Shown here: one piece after another, positions 11,523 to 22,800 of the stretch
How positions within the stretch are numbered: position 1 is the stretch's first letter
Layout: every line of letters starts with the position of its first letter
NCBI GenBank assembly: GCA_905221605.1
Contig: CAJNDS010002079.1
Coordinates: forward strand, 2,100,501 to 2,164,500
Length of the DNA stretch: 64,000 nucleotides
Direction: 5' to 3'
From: Symbiodinium natans
Lineage: Eukaryota > Sar > Dinophyceae > Suessiales > Symbiodiniaceae
Made by a program: the position numbers and the translations under genes
The notes under the pieces: model-generated
Databases searched by the model: none
Seen by the model: only the letters and a program-made list of their open reading frames with translations
Told to the model about the DNA's origin: nothing

Positions 11523-12357
11523 CAGCCCTGAACCTACAATCCATAGCGAAAAGCCTAACCCCACAATAACCTGAAAGCCTTCAAAGCTTAAGCAGGCTAG
11601 CACCTTGAGCCCGTAATTCCTCAAATTCTAGATCGCCCAAGCCTTCAACACCAAATCAGGCGTTCACCAGCCGTTTAGCGAAGACGTCAGTGCCAGAGCT
11701 GCAATTGAGGAAGAACTCAGATGGAATGAATGTAGCGAAGTGGAACGGAGGGTGGTGCCCAAGTATGTGGGGCTGTAGGGGCTGTAGGAATTACGGGTTC
11801 TGCAACACCCAGTACCATGCTCCACGCTACCAGTTGAACCGCCGAATGCTCAGCCTAAAATAAAGGAGATGGATGAGATAGGCATCTGCCTCATGAACGC
11901 ATCGACGTCTGTCTTTCCCTTCGCGATTTAAAGAGGTACCTTGGGCATGCGGAACTTAAAGGTTCCTAGCAGGAAATGAGGTTGGGTAAGCCCCAGACTT
12001 CCTCAAAGGTTTTTATATTGGGGATATAAGGTACCGACTTTACAATCAATACTCGATTGCCCCTATGTGGATTCCTGAAGAATCCAGTAGGGACATGTGG
12101 GGGGGGGCTTGGCATTGGGGTTCAGGGTTGGGTCTTAAAGGGTTTACTTAGGGTTTAGTGTTTAGGCTCCTAAGCCGGCGCAGCGTGAAAAGCAGCTAAA
12201 GACGCTACAAGGGTTTCGGGATTTGGGGAGGGTTGTTAAGCGCGTTAAGACGGGGTTTACGGGTTAGGGTTTTGAGGGCTTGGGCTTGTTTAGGGATTAT
12301 AGGATTTGAAATTTGCGTGTTGTGGTTTCAGATGTGGGGTTTAGCGCGGTTTAAGCG

Positions 12358-12373
12358 CCTGGGGGGGGGGGGG
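12358..12373. repeat. Poly-G tract
   Basis: An uninterrupted G run of about 15. Similar runs occur near 35, 2950, 23496, 30510, 51474, 57045 and 60590. These are likely slippage-prone sites. Confidence 0.9.
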
Positions 12374-12640
12374 GGTTAGGGTGTAGTGTAGCAGTGTAGT
12401 ATAGGTCTTAAAGGAATTAGGATTTTTGGGGATTGAAGCCTCAGGGCTTCTCCATGTGGCCTTCACGGTAAGCTAGGTGCATCTGGGGCACAGCACCTTA
12501 ACACCCCGGGACCTCAAGCAAACCCTCAACCCCAAATCCCCGAAACCCTAAACCCTTAATCCCTAAACCCCTGAACCCAAACACCCCTAACAGCCCCTAC
12601 AAAACCTAAAGCACCGAACAAACAAAAGCACACACACACA

Positions 12641-12683
12641 TATATATATATATATATGTAAATATATATATATATACATATAT
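12641..12683. repeat. TA microsatellite
   Basis: TATATATA repeats broken by GTAA, following a CACACACA tract. Confidence 0.9.
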
Positions 12684-12732
12684 AACCGTTATGCCCAAGA
12701 CCTCGCCCATGAAGCTGCAAGCTTGCCCCCAG

Positions 12733-12755
12733 GTCCAGCGAGCCGCGGCCAGCAG
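12733..12755 (+). CDS. Micro-exon k (VQRAAASR)
   Basis: CCCCCAG acceptor and AG|GTCGGG donor enclose 23 bases. A similar LQRAAAS peptide is encoded by a triple GAGCTGCAGC repeat at about 16346-16377, suggesting related coding units. Very short, so assignment is tentative. Confidence 0.4.
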
Positions 12756-13616
12756 GTCGGGGGGATGCTCCACCCTCTTAGGGTTTTGGGTTTAGGGTTT
12801 AGGGTTTGGGGTTTAGGGTTTAGGGTTTAGGGTTGTTCTGTTCGGTTTTTGGGGTGTCGGGCTTCTCCACCTTGTAGTATTGGCCTGAAGGGCTGAGACG
12901 TTCTTTCTGTAGGAGGTCTAGTTTCAACCAAGCCAAACCATAGATGCAGCGTAGGTGACCTCTGACGTGTTGTGAAGATACCTCTAACAGCTGAAAACCG
13001 AAGGCTAGCCCTAACCAACCCTAAACCCTACACCCTACCCGGAACCTCAAACCCCAAATGGTTTAGTGTTTAGGGTTTAGGGTTCCGGCAAGCCACCCAA
13101 AGATTCGCTTTTTTCAGCAAGTAAGCCGCCCATCACACCGTGAGAAGCTGAAAGCCGGAACCCGTAGGACACGTGGAGGCTTTGGGCTTGGGACGGTGGG
13201 GGTTTGGGTTCTAGGGGTGAAGAGTCTAGGGTGTAGGATGTGGAGGAAGATTTAGGGGTTGGGGTGGCCGTTGGGGTTAAAGGTTTAGGGTTTAGGGTTT
13301 GGGGCAGCTGTTGTGCGGGCTCGGGTGTCGGGTTTGGGGATCGCGCTGCATGGGCTGCGTGTTCTCAGCTGTCGGTTCAGAGATCACTTCGCAGTCGAGT
13401 TTTCGGGGTTTAGGGTTTAGGGTTTAGGGTTTAGGGTTTAGGGTTTAGGGTTTAGGGTTTAAATAGGGTTCAGGCCGGGTTCAGGGTTTAGGGTTCAGGG
13501 TTTAGGGCTTGGGGGGCTTGACCCTCTCGGCAGCGAGGCCCAGCCAGGTTCGTCGATGACCCTGCCCCAAATACACCCACTCAAACACCCCAGAGCTGCG
13601 AACTGGAAACCCAAAA

Positions 13617-13715
13617 ACCCTAAACCCTAAACCCTAAACCCTAAACCCTAAACCCTAAACCCTAAACCCTAAACCCTAAACCCTAAACCCTAAACCCTAA
13701 AACCCTAAACCCTAA
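13617..13715 (-). repeat. CCCTAAA array
   Basis: About 13 units, nearly perfect. Confidence 0.96.
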
Positions 13716-14362
13716 ACACTAAGCACCTGGACTTCGATGGCTTGGGGCTTGGTTGGGTTTAGGACCTGCTGGAACTGTAGATACCTTACTTAGATCCCAC
13801 ATCATGCTCACCAGCATGCTTTCAGCTATTGGGCGGTTCAGGTGGCGCCAGGAAACTTCCGTAAACAGCATACAAAGCACCCAAAACAGAAGGCCCCGGA
13901 AGTCGCAAGAACCTAAAAAACACCCTACAGCCATTTTAACATGACAAAGCCCAAACCCTAAGACCCTAAAGTAGCCCTGAACATAAGCCCTAAACCCTGA
14001 ACCCTGAACACCTTAAACGCCCTAAAGGCCCTGTCAAACTCCCAAAGCCCCCCCAAAACCTCGGTCCAGCTCACAGCACTTCCCCACCTCGCCTTCACAT
14101 GGCCAAGCGGCGGGCGTCCGCGGGCTGCGGCTGGCGGCGCTATGCACGCGGGCTGGAAACTGGCTTGTAGGGGCTTTAGTGTATGTGGTGCTTATAGGGT
14201 TTTTAGGCCTTTTTCGGGCTTGTAGGTTTGGGGTGTAGGGTTCTTCTTTTGTTCAGCTGCTTGAGGTCTCTTGTGGTTTCAGGGTGAACGGGTCATGGTG
14301 CGCAGCCCACAACCTGGGCAGCAAGGCAAACACAGCGCAGGGTTTAGGATTTGGGGCTTGGG

Positions 14363-14460
14363 AACCCCTAAACCCCTAAACCCCTAAACCCCTAAACCCC
14401 TAAACCCCTAAACCCCCAAACCCCTAAACCCCCAAACCCCAAACCCCAAACCCAAAACCC
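14363..14460 (-). repeat. CCCCTAAA variant array
   Basis: An octamer CCCCTAAA homogenised over several units, grading into CCCCAAAC. It differs from the standard heptamer by one extra C. Confidence 0.9.
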
Positions 14461-14696
14461 TGAACCCCAAACCCCTAACCCTAAACCCACTTCGGGCATG
14501 TGCGAGCACCTGTGCCAAACGCAAGGCACTCGCCGGCCTGGTCCTGGTCCAGGCGGAAGATGTCAACTTCGTTGTTTGGATCAGAAGCCCTTGGCCCAAA
14601 ACCCTAAACCCAGTTCCGAGGGTTTAGGTTTTAGGGTTTAGGGTTTAGGGTTTAGGGTTTAGGGTTTAGGGTTTAGGGTTTAGGGTTTAGGGCTTA

Positions 14697-14816
14697 AACC
14701 AATTCTAACTGTGCTTACAACCCAAATTATAACCCGACTATGGTACTTCAGGGGCTTCTAGGTGGGTAATAACAACACTTAGAATTGGGTTGCTAAGTAC
14801 CCTGAAAACCTCCAAG
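14697..14816 (+). mobile_element. Family B element, copy B2
   Basis: The 3' end AGAATTGGGTTGCTAAGTAC followed by CCTGAAAACCTCCAAG matches family B. The left end begins at ACCAATTCTAACTG right after a TTTAGGG array and seems truncated or overwritten by it. Confidence 0.65.
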
Positions 14817-15124
14817 AACCGAACAACCCAAAACTACACAAGAACCCCCACTCACCTAAACAACCCAATAGCATCTAACGCCTTTTTTGGGTCGAATTGG
14901 AATCAACGTTTTGATGTTTTATGGGTCAAAATCCCTATATATCTACCCTTAGAAATTTCAAAATGGACCCCCAACCCACTACAGTTAAACTAAACCCCAG
15001 CACCCAGACAGGTTGGGCTGGTCATGGCCCTGGTGGGGATGGAAGCGCCACCCGGCCGCAGCTTTGCCTAGTGGCAAGGAAGCACTAAGAGCCTAAACCC
15101 TAAAACCCTAAAACGCTAAAACGC

Positions 15125-15240
15125 TAAACCCCAAAACCCCAAAACCCCAAAACCCCAAAACCCCAAAACCCCAAAACCCCAAAACCCCAAAACCTCAAAA
15201 CCCCAAAACCCCAAAACCCTAAAACCCTAAACCCTAGAAC
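15125..15240 (-). repeat. CCCCAAAA array (ciliate-type telomere motif)
   Basis: About ten CCCCAAAA octamers in a row, grading into CCCTAAAA on the right. The octamer equals the Oxytricha/Euplotes telomere repeat but here looks like a drifted and re-amplified variant of the local heptamer. Confidence 0.93.
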
Positions 15241-15964
15241 CTAAAAACCCTAAAACCCCAAAACCCTATAACCCTAAACCCGGTTTAGGGTGGCGGTTTG
15301 GGAGTTTTTAAGGGCTTTTTGGGGTTGGAGGGTTCGAGCTCGGATTTACGGTTTTTAGGGGCTGCTTGGGCTTTAGGTTCTTTATGTATAGGGGTTGGTT
15401 TGGGGCTTGGTTTTTGGTTGTTTTGGGACTTTGGGTTCAGGATGTTGGCGGTAAGGGGTTTAGAATGCCAGGGTTCAGGGTTTAGGGTCTATAGGGATTG
15501 GGGTTTAAGGGTTTGGGTACGGGTGCTTCAAGGGGAGTAGAGGTACTGCATGTGAGTCTTCAGTGACTGCTATTGGGATCCACTCCTCCCCCTTACACAT
15601 CAGCGTCCTCACCCCCAAACCCTATAAACCGGAACCCTAAACCCTAGTACCCCAATCTCTATCACCCTTAATCCACAAACCCCAATTCCTTAAATCCCAA
15701 AGCCCTAAACCCCTACAACCCCAACCCCTAAACCCGAAACCTTGATCCATCTCCCTTTCCCTATACACCCTAAATACTCTCAGCGCTAAACCCTGAAACC
15801 CCATGAACCCTAAACCCGAGACCCGAATCCCAATAACCCAAATCCCCCTAAGCCCTAAAGCCTAGAAACCCTGAACCTACCCTACACCGCAATCCCTAAA
15901 AACCCTATGAACCTATCAACCTTCTACTCCCTATATAGGCCCCCTATAAGCCCTCTAAACCCGA

Positions 15965-16040
15965 AACCCTAAACCCTAAACCCTAAACCCTAAACCCTAA
16001 ACCCTAAACCCTAAACCCTAAACCCTAAACCCTAAACCCT
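15965..16040 (-). repeat. CCCTAAA array
   Basis: About ten perfect units followed by degenerate ones. Confidence 0.95.
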
Positions 16041-17812
16041 AGCCCTAAACCCTAACCTAAACCCTTAAAGCCTTAGCGAGCTGAGTAAAGGCTGCCATCG
16101 CCTTCTGGGACCATCTGCCAGTCCCCTGTGCAGAGCGAGGCCTGGGGGACGTCTCTGTGTCAGGGTTTAGGGTTTAGGGTTTCGGGTTTAGGGTTTCGGG
16201 TTTAGGGTTTAGGGTTTAGGGTTTAGGGTTCAGGGGCCGCTGCAACACCCTAAACCCTAAGCCCTTATAAGCCCTAAACCCTAAACCCTAAACCCTAAAC
16301 TCACCAGGCCTACGTGGTTATGGAGAGGCAGCTGGATCGCTGCTGAGCTGCAGCGAGCTGCAGCGAGCTGCAGCAAGGGGGCCAACCCTAAACCCGAAAT
16401 ACACGAAGAGGCCAAAATGCCCTCAGTACCTTAAGTACCCTAAATAGCAGAAATGCCCCTGAACGGCCCCTTAAAACCCTCAATACCCCAAATTTCCTTG
16501 AAAACCCTTGATACACTTTTTTTTTTGCGAGAAGCCTTCCCCCCCCCCCCCCCCCCCCCGTTCTGAAACCTCCTCCGAGAAGGGTTTGAGTTCCCGAAGG
16601 GAGGGGCTGTCAGATGCCCGCCTTCCACGAAACGGTTTGGCTTTGGGTTCTAGGATTTTAGGGTGTTGGGAATAGTCAGTTGTTTAGGGTTTAGGGTTTG
16701 GGGTTCGGGGTGTTTGGGGTGTTTGGGGTGTTTGGGGTGTTTGGGGTTTATAGGGTCCAGGGTCCAGTGTTGAGGTTGAACCTTCTTGTGCTGCAGCCTC
16801 TTCTGCATCAGCTTGACCTCATCCCTCTCCATAGGCCCATCTGAAGCCCTCGATACCCTCAACAATGCGCCCTTGCTGACGCTTTTTTGAACACCTAACC
16901 CGACCCTAAACCCTAAACCTTATAAACCCTCAACCCTAAACCCTGAGCCCTAAACCCTAAAACCTAAACCCCAAACCAGGGCTGGGCTGAATCTGTAGGT
17001 CTGCACTTCGACGTCTCTGCCCAATGCGCCATGGGCTATCTGGGGGAGGCGGGAAGCCTTCAGCCCCAAATACCCAGAGCCCGCGTTTGCGGTTTAGGGT
17101 TTTAGGGTTTAGGGTTTAGGGTTTGCTGTGATAGGGCGTAGATGCTGTGAAGATTAGGTTTCGGACCAAGCTCGAAAGCTTCGTGAGGTGCGAAGAGCAG
17201 CTTTGGCAGGATTGTGGAGGGCCGTCTAACACTTTTCTCCCACCCCACGCCGTCCCAGGCGGCAAAGCCACCCAAACCTATTCCTTTTAGGGTTTAGGCC
17301 TAAACACTCAGATAACAGCCCACTTCCAAAATCGTATTCAGTTCTCAGAAGCGCGGGTGGGGCTCCAGGCACCCAGGGCCAAGGCAGGGGGGGTCAGGGC
17401 AGGCAGGGGAAGGGCCCAAATGCTTGGTCAGGGGGTCAAAAGGGGTCAGGGGTCAGGGACCAAGCGGGGGTTCCAACACCAAAATTGGGTTTTTTAGCTT
17501 CAGGGCCCCTGGGCACGCTGCGGCGAGGGTCCGGGTCCGGGGTACCCCCAAAAAAAGGCCAGCCAATGCAGGGTGAAGGGGGTGGGGTTTGAATTACTTT
17601 CTTATAAGGGACTGGGTACTGGTCCGGAGGAGAACGTGTTCCGGTACCGGGCCCATCGTGGGCGCTACCGATCCCCATGCTGTGGGAGGCGGGCGACCTG
17701 GGTCGGCTTGCGCCATCGAGGTCGACGGGCTTAAGCGCCGCCCCCCAACGTAGGGGGGCGGCCTAGGCCCTGAGTTTAGGGGGATATGTATTTAATTCTA
17801 CCCACCCCCCCC

Positions 17813-17911
17813 AAGAGGATCCAAAGAAAGTAGATCCCCTTAAGGGTTCCGAAGAATGACCCAATAGTAGTATAGGGTACTATTTGGGGATTCTACTTTT
17901 GGGATCCTCTC
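17813..17911. mobile_element. Inverted-repeat element K
   Basis: AAGAGGATCCAAAGAAAGTAG at the left pairs with CTACTTTTGGGATCCTCTC at the right. Internally AATAGTAGTATAGGGTACTATT is itself palindromic. No coding capacity; MITE-like. Single copy seen here. Confidence 0.7.
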
Positions 17912-18205
17912 AGGGGTCTGGGGCATTGATTACACCCAGCTCTCAGAGTTCTATGGCCAGGATCTGACAGGTTCTCGCAGCTCTGTGCATTCGAACACCC
18001 GACGATTCAGGTGAATCAGTTTGCGCGCAAGCCCTCCTCCAAACCGCAAGCTCTAACCCTGAACTCTGTGAAACCAAACAAATTCTTAAACCAATCCCCC
18101 GAAGTCTAACACTCTCAAACCTCCCTGAACGCCCAAAACCCCCCCTAGACTCAAAAACCTGAACCCGAATCCCCTCTAAACTCCCTAAACCCGAAATCGC
18201 TCCAC

Positions 18206-18310
18206 CTTGAGATGCCCCCTCTTGTACTAACAGGCCTTAATCGGGATTCTGGTACCCCCCCAGTATGATGCCTCAGAAGGACGGTTAGTATAAGTGGTAA
18301 ACACCCCAAG
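18206..18310. mobile_element. Family C element, copy C1
   Basis: The left end CTTGAGATGCCCCCTCTTGT and the right end TATAAGTGGTAAACACCCCAAG are inverted and match the better-preserved copies at 26583 and 59166. It is the most diverged copy. Confidence 0.65.
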
Positions 18311-18351
18311 CTCCACCCAACATGCCACTACCTAAACCCTAAAAAGTAAAT

Positions 18352-18530
18352 CCTAAACCCTAAACCCTAAACCCTAAACCCTAAACCCTAAACCCTAAAC
18401 CCTAAACCCTAAACCCTAAACCCTAAACCCTGAACCCTGAACCCTGAACCCTAAACCCTAAACCCCAAGCCCTAAACCCTAAACCCTAAACCCTAGCCCT
18501 AAACCCTAAACCCTAAACCCTAAACCCGCT
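18352..18530 (-). repeat. Long CCCTAAA array
   Basis: About 25 units with a few CCCTGAA and CCCCAAG variants. A shorter TTTAGGG array faces it at 18618-18680 across a 90-base GC-rich gap. Confidence 0.95.
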
Positions 18531-19718
18531 GGAAATGCGCCAGGCCGAAGTTAAGCCTTGCCGCTGGCCGCGGGGAGCCCCAGATTTCTGGGGCATTTTG
18601 GAGGGTCTCAGAGGGTGTTAGGGTTTAGGGTTTAGGGTTTAGGGTTTAGGGTTTAGGGTTTAGGGTTTAGGGTTTAGGGGGGTAAGCATGTTGGGTGTGC
18701 GTTTGCGTGGTTTGGGCTCAAGTTTTTGGAGTTTTGGGGGCTTAGGATTCTAGGGGGCCTTGGAGTTTTCGGAATTGCTGGATTCAAGGTTTAGAGGGTC
18801 TGCGGCTTAGGGGGTTTGTTTGGTATATGGGGTTTGGGGTTGGTGTTTGGGGCTTGTTTCGATTCAAGCGAAGCCCATCTCTCTTAGACCGTGAAGCCTG
18901 CACCGGGTGCAGTTATAATGCGTTGTGGCAAGATGACATATGGCATTTGCCGAGGGGCATCATGCTACATATCTTGGTATCAACATGCTACACACAGGAA
19001 GCATTGCCTTGGCTGTAATCGCAATCTGTTCCCATGTGCCATGTGCTTGCAAGGTTCACGCCTTATGGCACAAGATTTCCTGAACCAGGGCCACAGCAGA
19101 CAAAAAAAGCTGTGCCCTCAAATTAGGTGTGCTTCTGCCACCGCGTCGGCCCAACCCTCGCAAGCCTCATGCTACACAAGCGTACTAAACCCTAAACCGC
19201 CCTAAATCCTTCGGACCCTAAACCCGAAGCAGCCCCATTCAGCCCTGAAGTCCTATTGTCCTAAAGCCCCTGCTGAACACCTCAACTCCCTACACCGGCC
19301 GTTTACTAGAGCAGAGGTCACCGTACTACGTCCTCCGCGGCTGCTACAAGCCCGGCGCGGAGGTTAAGGAGCCGAGAACAGTGGCTTTTAGCGCTTATCT
19401 CGTGTTTGCAGCTTTGGGTTTTGACCCTAAAGCCTAAACCCTAAACCTTAAACCCTAAACCCTAAACCCTAAACCCTAAACCCTAAACCCCTAAACCCCT
19501 AAACCCTAAACCCTAAACCCTAATGTGCACCGTCCGCGCTGGCCGATGCACACCCGAGGCTGCCCCAAATGCCTTCAAATCTCAGTCTTCAACCACAAGC
19601 CTGATGCCCGAAGGCCTGAATCCCTGAATCCCTAAACCCCAAACCCTAAACCCTAAACCCCTAAAACCCTAAAAACTCTATAAGTAAGGGCCTGGAGTTC
19701 CTGAACCATCCATGAGAG

Positions 19719-19818
19719 GAGCCCTCCTTGCGGTCGGCCCCTGCGCAGCAGCCGCCTCCCCCGGCTCCGCCGCCACCAGCCCCGGTGGAGCTGCCGACGG
19801 GCGAAAGCCACCCGGAAG
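19719..19818 (+). CDS. GalNAc-T exon 1: proline-rich stem
   Basis: Acceptor CATGAGAG, donor GAAG|GTGCGT, 33 codons plus one base. Contains QQPPPPAPPPPAPVEL. A Pro-rich stretch fits the flexible lumenal stem of type II glycosyltransferases. Earlier exons (cytosolic tail, membrane anchor) are not identified. Confidence 0.65.
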
Positions 19819-22800
19819 GTGCGTTCGGTCAAAAGGGTGAAAAAGGGTGGCAGGAGTTGTAGGGCCTTTGGCCCCCAAACAGAAAACCTGGAACCATAGA
19901 CGCTACCAAACATAAATCTATGGTGACGAGGGCTGTTGAGGGTTTCGGGTTTTCGAGGCTCAGAAGCTCTGTGTTTTGTTGCTTGGCTTGGGGCTGGGAA
20001 CAGAGATACCACCTCCGGCATTCGCCCGGGCTTTACTAGTTGTGGCTTAGGGCTTAGTGTTTCGGGTTTGTCCCTGAGGACAAAAGCTTGCATGAGAAAC
20101 AACCCCAAAACGATAGCAGCCCTGCACCCAAAATTAGAGCTCTTCCATCCCAAACCCTATAAATGTACAACTCGAAAGCCCTGAAACGCTTCGACTCTAC
20201 AAGGCCGAAACCCTCAAAACGCCATAAGCCTTTTATGCACTTGCACCCCTGAAACCCGAAACCCATAACACCCTAAAACTCCGAAACCTTACGTAAACCC
20301 TAGAAGCCCCGAAGCCCCAAAACCCCAAAGCCCTAAATCCCTATAGCCGAAAACCCCAAACCCACATTCCCTCTTCCTTGCGCAGACGCCTCGGCGCCAT
20401 GGGCCCCGCATAGCACGCCGGTGGAGCTGGAGTTGCATCTCAGCGCACCTTTGGCCGAAGTTCAGACACAAAGCCTCCTCGCCGTTGGAAACTTCTTGAA
20501 TGGATCATGGAGCCCTAGACTCCCCAAGGGCCCATCCTAAACCTCTCTGTGTTGGGGGTTTAGTTGTAGAGGTGGTTGAGGAGTTTGATTTGGGGAGGGT
20601 CCTCAGGGTTTTTTGAAGGGTCGGCTAGCCGCGGTACCCCTTCCGGGCAAAAAACGTCAAACAAAAGGGTGAATCAAGCCCAAATCTCGCTGCAAACCTT
20701 CAACAGCCCTTAAAAAAACCTGTTGATGCCGGAGCCCATTCCACAGCGTCCAGGAGAGCGTTCTGTCGCAGAGTGCCCTTCAGGAGCCGGGATGCTGGGC
20801 ATGCGCTGGCTTAGGGGCGTAACTAGGGGTTTTGGGTTTTCGGGATATCGGGGGAGGGGGGGCGGGGGGGGGTTTCGGGGGTCAAGAGTCAAGAGGTCTT
20901 GGGGTTTGTGGTTCGGGTGAAGTTTTGTCAAGGTTTCGGGGTTGAGCGATTCGGCGTTAAGGTTCAACGTGTTTAAGACCCCTGTCAAGAACAAACCCTA
21001 AACCCTAAACCCCCTAACCCCCTAAACCCCCTGAGCCTTAGGGTTTAGGGTTTCGGGTGTTATGGATTAGGGTTTAGGGTGTAGGGTTGCTGGTGAGTGT
21101 ATATGGGTAGTTCTCTAAATCAGGTTCCTGTTTCGGGGTCCCTTCAAACTGCGGCACCTCAGAACCAGGACCCCTCAAAAGGACCAAGTTTAGAGAACCA
21201 CCCCAATGCAGAAGAGGTTTAGGTTTTAGGGTTTAGGGTTTAGGGTTTAGGGTTTAGGGTTTAGGGTTTAGGGTTTAGGGTTTAGGGTTTAGGGTTTAGG
21301 GTTTAGGGTTTAGGGAAGGCTTGGTTCCCAAACCTCAAACGTTGTATTCTTGAGGTTCTCAGCCCTAAACCCTTCTCACACCCTGAACCTTGAACCCTCT
21401 TGAGGCCCTGATGCTCTCCTCACTTCTGAATCCCTGAACCTAGTCGCCATGGGATAGTTTTTTGCGTAGTGTGGAGCATTTTGGAGTTGAGGATTTTCGG
21501 CTCTTGCCATGAAGTCCTGAATCCCTCAACTCTGAACCCTTTCTTGGGGTTTAGGGTTTATTGTTTAGGGTTGGAAATCAGTTGGCTCCACCGGAAGCTC
21601 TTTTGACATAGTAAGTCTACTTAGTATCGTTATCATCCTCATAGCCCACCTTACTGACCCTACTTACAAAGTCAAAAGGGCTTCCAAGTAATCAGCCCTA
21701 AACCCTAAACCCTAACAGTAGGGGTGCGTGGGCTTCGGGGGGCGCAGGACCACGGCGCCATGTTTCACCAGTACGGCTTCAACTTGGCCAAGAGCAACTC
21801 CATGGGCTTGGCCGGGGGCCCCTGACATGGAGTTGCTTCCGCAGTTTGGGGCTCAGGGTTGAGGGGTTTGAGGGTTTGGGGTTTAGGGTTTGGGGTTTGG
21901 GGTTTGGGTTTAGGGCTAATTTAGGGTTTGGGGTTCGGTTTGGGGTTTAGTGATAATTGAGGGCTTAGGGTTTAGGATTGGGTTAGGGTTTTGGGGTTGA
22001 AGAGTTTAAAGGCTTGAGGGATGTAGGGTTTTAGCAGGGACAGTGGGCATTGGACCTTATGAACCCTAACGCCCGAAGCCCTAGAAAGACGCCTAAACCC
22101 TCAAGCCAGCCAATCAGTTTCAATTTTAAACAGACCAGTTTCCTCGCAAGTCCTCGAAACTTTCTCCGAACTTAGCACCCTAAACCCTTATCTGCATTTC
22201 TCTCATTTCTGGGGCTTTTGTGCCTGTGGCTCAGTTTTTCGGGGCCTCAAAGTTTCGCCAAATTGGTGTGTGCTTCAGACGAATTTCAGTTACAGGCTGG
22301 GTTGAAGGTTTGTAGGGTTTAGGGTTTCGGGTAGCGACGAGGCGGGTTGGAGGAGTCCGCGAGCAGCGGCCAAGGCTTCCCTGCAGCTGCGAGAAGCAAT
22401 CTCAAGACGACAAATCCTGGTGTCTTCAGGCTCATCTACCTTGTCCAAGCCTTTGCTGTCTACGTCACAGCCGACGGAGACGCGGTGGACACTCACGTGG
22501 ACTTCGTCGAGAGCGCTGGCTACACGGAGCATGCTCTCTTCATCGCGGCCCTGCTGGGCAAGGAGGGTTTCAAAAATTCCGAAGTGGTCACGCGGGCCAT
22601 GCTGCGCCATGCACAGAAGCACCAGCCACCCTTGAGAACTCAGAAGCTTCGTCAGATAGGCTACCCTAAACCCAAATGAATAAACCCCAAAACCCTTTTT
22701 TTTGTGGAAGGCGAAAAGCAAGGCAAAGCCAGGCATGTGTTCGAGCCGTTCAACCTTGGGATGACCTCTTCCAGTGAAACCATGTGATCTTAAGCCGACT

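Larger units (their letters stand above)
12756..19718. other. Long repeat-dominated interval, no confident gene
   Basis: Arrays at 13407-13460, 13617-13715, 14633-14693, 15965-16040, 18352-18530, 18618-18680 and 19434-19530, a CCCCAAAA array (15125-15240), and elements at 14697, 17813 and 18206. GC-rich islands near 14045-14160, 16310-16380, 18530-18600 and 18890-19200 could hide exons (for example EMRQAEVK near 18535), but none has convincing borders. Confidence 0.5.
20460..21747. other. Intron 2, with possible extra exon
   Basis: Holds G-rich text, a CCCTAAA patch (20995-21030), element J (21105-21204), a TTTAGGG array (21226-21317) and element G2 (21591-21688). A Cys/Arg-rich frame at about 20745-20815 (RPGERSVAECPSGAGM) might be an exon but lacks clear borders. 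Confidence 0.5.

Noticed and set aside
18700-18730. TTTGGGCTCAAG resembling the 3' part of the dinoflagellate spliced leader
   Set aside because: Only about 11 bases agree, with mismatches upstream, in a G-rich drifted repeat; not enough for a relic leader.
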